Translations under genes and position numbers: made by a program
Notes under the pieces: model-generated
Databases searched by the model: none
What the model saw: the letters and a program-made list of their open reading frames with translations, nothing else
Told to the model about the DNA's origin: nothing
Shown here: piece after piece, positions 58,904 to 64,000 of the stretch
Position numbering within the stretch: position 1 is the stretch's first letter
Layout of the letters: every line of letters starts with the position of its first letter
Source: an uncultured Rhodospirillaceae bacterium
Lineage (GTDB): Bacteria; Pseudomonadota; Alphaproteobacteria; Rhodospirillales; UBA2165
Assembly: GCA_913020445.1 (NCBI GenBank)
Contig: CAJWAR010000018.1
Coordinates: 1-64,000 of the forward strand
Direction of reading: 5' to 3'
DNA length: 64,000 nt

Positions 58904-59443
58904 CTACTCTTCAACGACAAAGGCGCCGACCATTCCTTTAACCGCACCGAGGCTAAGCGGCGAATAATAGAGATTGGTGGCAAATAAGCCCGGCCCCTGA
59001 CCGCCTTCAAAATTGTACCAGCCGTCGCGCACTGGGACAAAATGCAACTCTTTAACTTCACCGGAATTGAGAAGGAGGCCAACCAAATTTACGCCGCTGA
59101 TCTCTTCCGATTCAGTAACGATTTTACGCAGCGCGATGGTTTTAAAAAAATCTTCCGCGACAAAAAAATGGGAAATATCATCGCGATTTTCGACCAGCAT
59201 GATGTAAGGCTCACCTTGCAGCAAATGGATAATAGTGGGGCGAAATTCATTTTGCCGGATATCGATCTCAAATGTTTCAGCCACGCTCCAATCGGCGGCT
59301 TCAACGATCTCTTTCTGATCGCGGATATAGCCTTCACTATCAAGCACCGCAAAGATATCACGATCGGCGCAGGCAGACAGGCTAAGCAATACCATGACAA
59401 TTGCGAGGCCGGTGCTAAATCCAGATTTTATTTTGCTTATCAT
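58904..59443 (-). CDS. Lipoprotein with a cupredoxin-like domain
   Basis: A 179-aa predicted lipoprotein: MISKIKSGFSTGLAIVMVLLSLSAC, lipobox LSAC. The rest resembles a degenerate cupredoxin fold ('EIDIRQNEFRPTIIHLLQGEPYIMLVENRDDISHFFVAEDFFKTIALRKI'). The His in 'DISHFF' could be a metal ligand, but a full copper-site set (His, Cys, His, Met) is not visible. The name is by fold only and the function is unknown. It is a single gene, divergent from nudC. Confidence 0.7.
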   Translation of the reverse strand: MISKIKSGFSTGLAIVMVLLSLSACADRDIFAVLDSEGYIRDQKEIVEAADWSVAETFEIDIRQNEFRPTIIHLLQGEPYIMLVENRDDISHFFVAEDFFKTIALRKIVTESEEISGVNLVGLLLNSGEVKELHFVPVRDGWYNFEGGQGPGLFATNLYYSPLSLGAVKGMVGAFVVEE

Positions 59444-59597
59444 GCGACCCGTATGTCGAAAGAATATTATCGGGAAATATCATCATAATTTATGACCCTA
59501 ATTTACGCTAAAGACCACCCAGAAATATAGTGCCAATGAGTTAGTTTCCAATATTGAATTTAAGAGAGGATTGCTAGAACCGCCAAGCTATGCATAC

Positions 59598-60548
59598 ATG
59601 CCGCCCATGAGTTCAAAATTCTATTATGACGGCATTACTCTTGATCGCGCGCATCACCTGAGAATGGATGAAAAATGGCTGGCGGAAAATCTGTCAGCCG
59701 ACCCATCCGGTGATCTGGCGGGCAAAAATCTGCGAATCATTCCGGTTTGGCGCAGCAAAAGCCTGATCTTCACCGGCGGGCAAATTCAAGCCGCCATCCT
59801 AACTGGCCGAGCAGCCGAGGAGGTTCGTCAAAATGCCGCTACCTTGGTGTTTTTAGGCCTGGAAGGTGACACTATTTATTGTGCAGCGGATTTATCGCAT
59901 GCCGATGACCCTCATAGCCTGGGTCTGCCCGCCGATACGGCTTTTGAAGATTTACGCGGTTTGGCCACGTCACTTGATCCCATTGATGCCGGCTATCTGG
60001 CCTATGCGCGAGCAATTATCCATTGGCATCTGGGGCACAAATTTTGCGGTATTTGCGGCACTGAAACAGCCGTCGGTCGCGGCGGCCATGAACGTCGATG
60101 TACTAATCCAGATTGCGCCAGAATTCATTTTCCGCGCACCGACCCTGCAGTCATTATGCTGGTCACTCACCCGAGCGAAGAGAAATGTCTGCTCGGCCAC
60201 AACAAAAGATTTCGTGGACTAACCTATTCAACCATCGCCGGATTTGTCGAGCCGGGCGAAATGCTGGAACAAGCGGTTGTCCGCGAAGTGTTCGAAGAAA
60301 CCAATATCGAAGTGGTTGATGTCGCTTATCAGGCCTCCCAGCCTTGGCCTTTTCCCGCTTCTATTATGCTTGGTTTCCGGGCCCGGGCGGTAACAACTGA
60401 AATTATTTGCCATGATCAGGAACTTATTGATGCCAAATGGTTTTCGCGTGATGAAGTGCACGAAATGGCGAAAGGCGACGAATCACTGCCACCTTCAAAT
60501 CTCTCAATTTCAAGATGGCTTATTGATAGCTGGTTATTTGAGAAATAA
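59598..60548 (+). CDS. nudC: NAD(+)/NADH pyrophosphatase NudC
   Basis: A Nudix hydrolase that cleaves NADH and removes NAD caps from RNA. It has a four-Cys zinc site ('KFCGICGTETAVGRGGHERRC', 'NPDC'), a Nudix box 'GFVEPGEMLEQAVVREVFEET' and the NudC-specific 'SQPWPFPASIMLGF' just after it. The product is about 316 aa. The track start is a TTG at 59571. I prefer ATG 59598, or possibly 59607, though none has a good ribosome-binding site. It is followed 50 nt later by a histidine kinase gene on the same strand. Confidence 0.93.
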   Translation: MPPMSSKFYYDGITLDRAHHLRMDEKWLAENLSADPSGDLAGKNLRIIPVWRSKSLIFTGGQIQAAILTGRAAEEVRQNAATLVFLGLEGDTIYCAADLSHADDPHSLGLPADTAFEDLRGLATSLDPIDAGYLAYARAIIHWHLGHKFCGICGTETAVGRGGHERRCTNPDCARIHFPRTDPAVIMLVTHPSEEKCLLGHNKRFRGLTYSTIAGFVEPGEMLEQAVVREVFEETNIEVVDVAYQASQPWPFPASIMLGFRARAVTTEIICHDQELIDAKWFSRDEVHEMAKGDESLPPSNLSISRWLIDSWLFEK

Positions 60549-60598
60549 TTGTAATATAGTAGGCGAAGGCAAGCTGATGTGAGGATTGTTCGTTTTCG

Positions 60599-61396
60599 AT
60601 GAACATAGATGATGATTCCCAACGGGCCCTCCGCGAGGCCGAAGCAGCTCTAGAAAAAGCACTGGCCGACCAGGCTCAACTCAAAAACGAAGTAATGGCC
60701 AAAGTCCATCAATTTGCCCATGACATTAAGAATCCGCTCACGGCGATGATTGGTCTCGCTAAATTGATGAAAATGGGGATGACGACGCCGGACAAAGTTC
60801 AACCAAACGCCGAGATCATCTACAATTCGGCAACGCGAATTCTTGGTCTTTGTGAAGACATGCTCGCCGATACTGATGGCCGCATTAAAGGGGATGAAGC
60901 CGCTAAAACGGCGGTCGACGAAGACCAAGTTCAAGATGTCGATGCCGCCGAGATGATCGAAGAAATAACTGCGCTTTATACCGAAATGGCCGAGGAGCGA
61001 GATATAAAATTAACGGCGGAAGTCTCTGATAATTTCCCGAAAATTAATACCGTGCCCCGTCATCTCTACCGCGCCCTCACCAATATTTTATCTAACGCCT
61101 TGAAATTTACGCCGGGTGGTGGCGAGATTGATATTAATGCCGATGTCGACGAGCACCAAGATGCGGTTATCTTGGTTGTCCGGGATTCGGGCGGAGGGAT
61201 TCCGGCTGAGCAAATACCCCATATCCTCAAGCCCTATAAAACCACCGTCTCGCCTCATGGCGATAAAGGCACCGGACTTGGCTTGTCCATCGTTAATCAG
61301 TTGATGCTGGAGCTTGGCGGTAAAATGGAAATCCACAGCCAGAAAAATGAGGGCACGACCGTGACGCTGCGCTTCCCAAAAAAGATGACGCGCTAA
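60599..61396 (+). CDS. Soluble sensor histidine kinase
   Basis: A 265-aa kinase with no membrane helix and no separate sensor domain. It has a short coiled-coil start ('ALREAEAALEKALADQAQLKNE'), an H-box 'HQFAHDIKNPLTAMIGLAKL' with the phospho-accepting His at about residue 40, N-box 'LTNILSNALKFTPGGGEI', G1 'VVRDSGGGIPAEQIPHIL' and G2 'GDKGTGLGLSIVNQL'. All ATP-binding boxes are intact. No response regulator is adjacent, so it is an orphan. It overlaps the convergent thioesterase stop by 4 nt. Confidence 0.92.
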   Translation: MNIDDDSQRALREAEAALEKALADQAQLKNEVMAKVHQFAHDIKNPLTAMIGLAKLMKMGMTTPDKVQPNAEIIYNSATRILGLCEDMLADTDGRIKGDEAAKTAVDEDQVQDVDAAEMIEEITALYTEMAEERDIKLTAEVSDNFPKINTVPRHLYRALTNILSNALKFTPGGGEIDINADVDEHQDAVILVVRDSGGGIPAEQIPHILKPYKTTVSPHGDKGTGLGLSIVNQLMLELGGKMEIHSQKNEGTTVTLRFPKKMTR

Positions 61397-61833
61397 TTTT
61401 CCGCCTGGTAGAACGGAAACTCTTTCTCCGCCATAAATTTAAATTCTTCTGAAAAGGGGATACTTTTACGGGCTTTTAAATCCATGTTCACCGTGATGAA
61501 GCGGGAACGAAAAAGCTCGCGATCATCTTCGGCAGAAAAAAACCGGTGCTGCAATATCATCGATTTGTTACCAAATCTTTCGATCGCCGTTGCCATATAA
61601 AATTCGTCGCCATCATAGATTTCTGCCAAGAAATGCGATTCCTCTTTATGGAGCGCAAAAGCCGTACCGCGTTCCGGTATTTCCTCAATTGGCTCTTTTA
61701 ATATCTCCATAATTCTAACAACGCCATCACTGAGCGTTTCAAAATAATACTGGATATTAAAATGACCGAGCGCATCACACATATCCGGCGTAACGACGCG
61801 GCGATTTACTTCTCTAAATTTATTGGCATTCAT
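61393..61833 (-). CDS. Acyl-CoA thioesterase-like (4HBT hot-dog fold) protein
   Basis: A 146-aa single hot-dog domain: 'RRVVTPDMCDALGHFNIQYYFETLSDGVVRIMEIL' contains the Asp and 'GHxNxxYY' of 4-hydroxybenzoyl-CoA-type thioesterases. The track start at 62001 lies inside pheA. The real start is ATG 61833 (MNANKFREV), 7 nt after the pheA stop. It is cotranscribed with pheA. The substrate is unknown. Short acyl-CoA or carnitine-type thioesters are the usual ones for this subgroup. Confidence 0.85.
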   Translation of the reverse strand: MNANKFREVNRRVVTPDMCDALGHFNIQYYFETLSDGVVRIMEILKEPIEEIPERGTAFALHKEESHFLAEIYDGDEFYMATAIERFGNKSMILQHRFFSAEDDRELFRSRFITVNMDLKARKSIPFSEEFKFMAEKEFPFYQAEN

Positions 61834-61840
61834 TGAGATA

Positions 61841-62710
61841 TTACTCGGCACCGTTTTTATTGATGACATCGCGGACCGGATTGCGTGGATAAGCGCCCAT
61901 AATGCGTACTTCATGGGTGAAGAAAGACAACTCTTCAAGCGCCAAGCGCAGGCCATGGCTTTCCGGGTGGCCGTCAACCTCGGCATAGAATTGCGCGGCA
62001 ATAAAGCCGCCGCCTACCAGATAGCTTTCGAGCTTCACCATGTTGACGCCATTGGTCGCGAATCCACCCAGCGCCTTAAAAAGGGCGGCCGGCACATTGC
62101 GCACTCGAAAGACAAAGCTGGTCATGATATCGCTCTCATCCGGTGCGATATCGAGCGCATCTTTCGCCATCAGTAAAAAGCGCGTCGTGTTGTGTTGGGC
62201 GTCTTCAATATTGCCACGCAACGAATCGAGGCCATAAATCTCACCGGCTAAATCAGAAGCGATGGCGCCGTGTGCCTTCTCGCCGCGCTCGGCAATATCT
62301 CGGGCCGCCGCCGCGGTATCGACATGAATCATCGGCTGCAAGGCTAATTCCTTGATCACGTTACGGCATTGATTGAGCGCGTGCACATGACTGTGGACAT
62401 GGGTCAGCTCTTCGAGCTTGGTGCCTTTGACCACCAGCAGATGATGCTCCACCCGCTGAAAATGTTCGCCAATAATGTGCAAGCCGGAATCCGGCAACAG
62501 GTGATGGATATCGGCAACCCGGCCCGCCACCGTATTATCGATCGGAATCATCAGATATTTCGCCTGGCCGTCGTGCACCGCCGCGAAAGTCTCCTCAAAG
62601 GTATGGCACGGCAAAGTTTCCATCTCACCATGCACCGCACGGCAGGCCATGTCACCATTGGCGCCAAGCTCACCTTGGAAGGCGATCAGATTATTTGGGT
62701 CAGTGTTCAT
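61841..62710 (-). CDS. pheA: Prephenate dehydratase
   Basis: Converts prephenate to phenylpyruvate in phenylalanine synthesis. The 289-aa monofunctional form has the catalytic 'YLMIPIDNTVAGRVADIHHLL' and 'NTTRFLLMAKD' (TRF motif), followed by an ACT regulatory domain ('SFVFRVRNVPAALFKALGGFATNGVNMVKLESYL') for Phe feedback inhibition. It lies 53 nt downstream of kdsB on the same strand, in the kdsB-pheA order common in alphaproteobacteria. Confidence 0.95.
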   Translation of the reverse strand: MNTDPNNLIAFQGELGANGDMACRAVHGEMETLPCHTFEETFAAVHDGQAKYLMIPIDNTVAGRVADIHHLLPDSGLHIIGEHFQRVEHHLLVVKGTKLEELTHVHSHVHALNQCRNVIKELALQPMIHVDTAAAARDIAERGEKAHGAIASDLAGEIYGLDSLRGNIEDAQHNTTRFLLMAKDALDIAPDESDIMTSFVFRVRNVPAALFKALGGFATNGVNMVKLESYLVGGGFIAAQFYAEVDGHPESHGLRLALEELSFFTHEVRIMGAYPRNPVRDVINKNGAE

Positions 62711-62763
62711 GGAGCCCCATATAGCGGGACGGAAGCTAATTGTCCATCATATCGCGTTGATTT

Positions 62764-63558
62764 TTAAAGCGATTTATCTAAGAGTTCGCGGGCCTCTTCG
62801 ACCTCGTTTTCCCAATTAACATCAAGCGGCAGCTCATCAATCAACGCAACATCCATGCGCATACCGTTTTCAAGGGCGCGCTTACCTTCAATGCGTTCGT
62901 TCAACTCGCTGACGGTGGGCTCTAGATTGACGAATTTATCCAGCTGTGGCCGTTGATAGGCATAGATCGGAATATGATGGTAATAAGGCCCCTCACCGAG
63001 ATCAGCGATATCGCGGCTCAAATCCGTGATGCGGCCGATTTTAGAGGCGGGAATCCAGCTGACAGTGCGGCCTTCCTGCCACTCGACGGTGGCTTTGACG
63101 ACGCTGCTATTTTTTTCGTCACCGTCCTGTAGTGGACACACCAAAGTCGCGATGGCAACTTCGTAACTGGCCAGCGGATAAAGCAGCGCCCGAATATATT
63201 TGGGATCAATCGCCGGCAAATCATCATGCAGATTGATGATAATATCGTGGTTATAAAATCGATCGAATTTATTGACCGTCGCGGCGACGCGGTCAGCGCC
63301 TGATTCGGTGCGATAGTTGTGGCTCCTCAAGTGATGGTCGGGATCAGTGCGATAGATGTAAGCGCCCGCCTCGCCGACGGCTTCGGCAATTTCATCATCA
63401 ACACAATCAACAATCACATTACCGCAACCAGCTTCAACTGCGCGGCTCCAGGAATGGACGATCATCGGCTTGCCTTGGATATCCAGCAATTGCTTCTTTG
63501 GGATACCGTTTTCATCAACCTGTGACGGAATCACGATCAACGGATTACGTTCTGTCAT
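62764..63558 (-). CDS. KdsB-like (CMP-Kdo synthetase) nucleotidyltransferase with altered active-site motifs
   Basis: A 264-aa protein in the usual kdsB position, with recognisable KdsB blocks 'DIQGKPMIVHSWSRAVEAG', 'ESGADRVAATV' and 'HIPIYAYQRPQLDKFVNLEPTVSELNERIEGKRALENGM'. Three motifs that are nearly invariant in KdsB differ. The 'IPARxxSTRxPGK' loop reads 'IPSQVDENGIPKK', 'NVQGDEP' reads 'NLHDDLP', and the final 'VDTPED' metal site reads 'VNWENE'. It may be a degenerate copy or use another substrate. Normal KdsB activates Kdo for lipopolysaccharide. I therefore give no gene symbol. Confidence 0.8.
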   Translation of the reverse strand: MTERNPLIVIPSQVDENGIPKKQLLDIQGKPMIVHSWSRAVEAGCGNVIVDCVDDEIAEAVGEAGAYIYRTDPDHHLRSHNYRTESGADRVAATVNKFDRFYNHDIIINLHDDLPAIDPKYIRALLYPLASYEVAIATLVCPLQDGDEKNSSVVKATVEWQEGRTVSWIPASKIGRITDLSRDIADLGEGPYYHHIPIYAYQRPQLDKFVNLEPTVSELNERIEGKRALENGMRMDVALIDELPLDVNWENEVEEARELLDKSL

Positions 63559-63728
63559 GCTCTTATGCTTTCAAAAAATATTATTTTGTTCCCCACCAAT
63601 GCTTCCTATATACATTTTATACGCGTTCATCTATACCCTGATCGCAAATTTCAGTAATTTATCTGTTACATGGTTATTTTTGGCACCAACAACAACTGAC
63701 CGTAGCGGACTTTTAAAAGGATTTAGCC

Positions 63729-64000
63729 GTGTGGAGCACAAATACAAATAATATCGTTGGCGCAGTAATCGTTGCTTTGTGGCTGCTTGCGGGAAGTAAT
63801 TTCATTGGTAATCTATTAATTCCGCCCTTTGAGCCTGTTCACGACGCCGTTGCGAGTACCAGTGCTGCTAAAGCGCCAGAGAAAAACGTGACAAAGCAGG
63901 CCGCCAAGGAGACCGCTGCGAAGGCTGAACCCGCTCAGTCCCTGTCCGTTTTGTTGGCCTCGGCCGATGCCGGCAAAGGTAAAAAGATCGCCAAAAAATG
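63729..64000 (+). CDS. cycM: Membrane-anchored cytochrome c (CycM type), 5' part
   Basis: This gene runs off the window and was missed by the track. GTG 63729 follows AAAAGGATTTAGCC and opens VWSTNTNNIVGAVIVALWLLAGSNFIGNLLIPP, a signal anchor. A Lys/Ala-rich linker comes next, then 'VLLASADAGKGKKIAKK', the segment that in CycM-type cytochromes directly precedes the CxxCH heme site. The heme motif itself would lie just beyond base 64000. It is divergent from kdsB, the arrangement seen in many alphaproteobacteria. CycM passes electrons to terminal oxidases. Confidence 0.8.
   Translation, partial: MWSTNTNNIVGAVIVALWLLAGSNFIGNLLIPPFEPVHDAVASTSAAKAPEKNVTKQAAKETAAKAEPAQSLSVLLASADAGKGKKIAKK

Noticed and set aside
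61393-62001. 202-aa track version of the thioesterase
   Set aside because: The first 56 residues lie inside pheA in another frame. The hot-dog domain starts at MNANKF (61833).

Overview
The window is a chromosomal segment of an alphaproteobacterium. I judge this from the gene families and their order, not from a database search: an F1-only atpHAGDC operon (F0 genes elsewhere) beside priA, fsa, DUF484 and xerC; carA-carB-greA with yqeY, an Lrp regulator and trxB close by; a plant-type GshA next to RsmE; a SAM-II riboswitch in front of metZ; and dnaX-ybaB-recR behind the SRP RNA gene, followed by nudC, pheA, kdsB and cycM. Moderate GC, many 'housekeeping plus scavenging' genes and short interspersed GC-rich repeats suggest a Rhodospirillales-like, probably marine lineage (inference). 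Apart from small dispersed repeats I see no prophage, IS element, CRISPR array, rRNA or tRNA gene.

Layout. 1-12 kb: metZ under a SAM-II riboswitch that appears to work by transcription attenuation; tldD; a leftward run rsmE-gshA-small secreted protein-SBP-AhpD-like; a rightward nitrate/sulfonate/taurine-type ABC transporter with two different permeases; ubiA. 12-23 kb: yqeY, carA, carB, greA (leader with T-tracts and a hairpin), a lipoprotein made of two similar halves, an Lrp/AsnC regulator with a triplicated Shine-Dalgarno-like repeat, trxB, a LysR regulator and a structured candidate small RNA. 23-30 kb: an EF-G-like GTPase, an aspartate aminotransferase, an intergenic region with an orphan Fur-box-like palindrome and a long perfect hairpin, uvrB, and a MetE-like enzyme. 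30-38 kb: msrB, an EamA exporter, a tight leftward cluster (ferredoxin-fold protein, amidohydrolase, DUF2141, SPASM radical SAM), an unrecognised Lys-rich 445-aa protein, and a peroxiredoxin-like gene interrupted by an in-frame TGA exactly at the redox cysteine of its CPYC motif. 38-45 kb: a class V aminotransferase, a chromene-carboxylate-isomerase-like protein, a VOC protein, a small membrane protein, a HisC-like aminotransferase, an MFS exporter and a SUMF1-domain lipoprotein. 45-55 kb: atpHAGDC, priA, fsa, DUF484, xerC and two paralogous small basic membrane proteins sharing an operator-like palindrome. 55-64 kb: recR, ybaB, dnaX, SRP RNA, a cupredoxin-like lipoprotein, nudC, a soluble histidine kinase, a thioesterase, pheA, a kdsB homologue with altered active-site motifs, and the start of cycM.

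The most notable observation is the TGA-containing peroxiredoxin-like gene at 37302-37946. The TGA lies in a W-TGA-P-Y-C context where the family has W-C-P-Y-C, both halves are intact and in frame, and a 7-bp stem-loop of bacterial-SECIS type begins 12 nt after the TGA. This is best read as a UxxC selenoprotein that the ORF track split into two fragments. Secondary points of interest are the SAM-II attenuator with a 6-bp antiterminator and a promoter-overlapping palindrome, the triplicated RBS of the Lrp gene, the structured RNA downstream of the LysR gene, the orphan Fur box, the shared palindrome in front of the two small membrane proteins, and the divergent KdsB.
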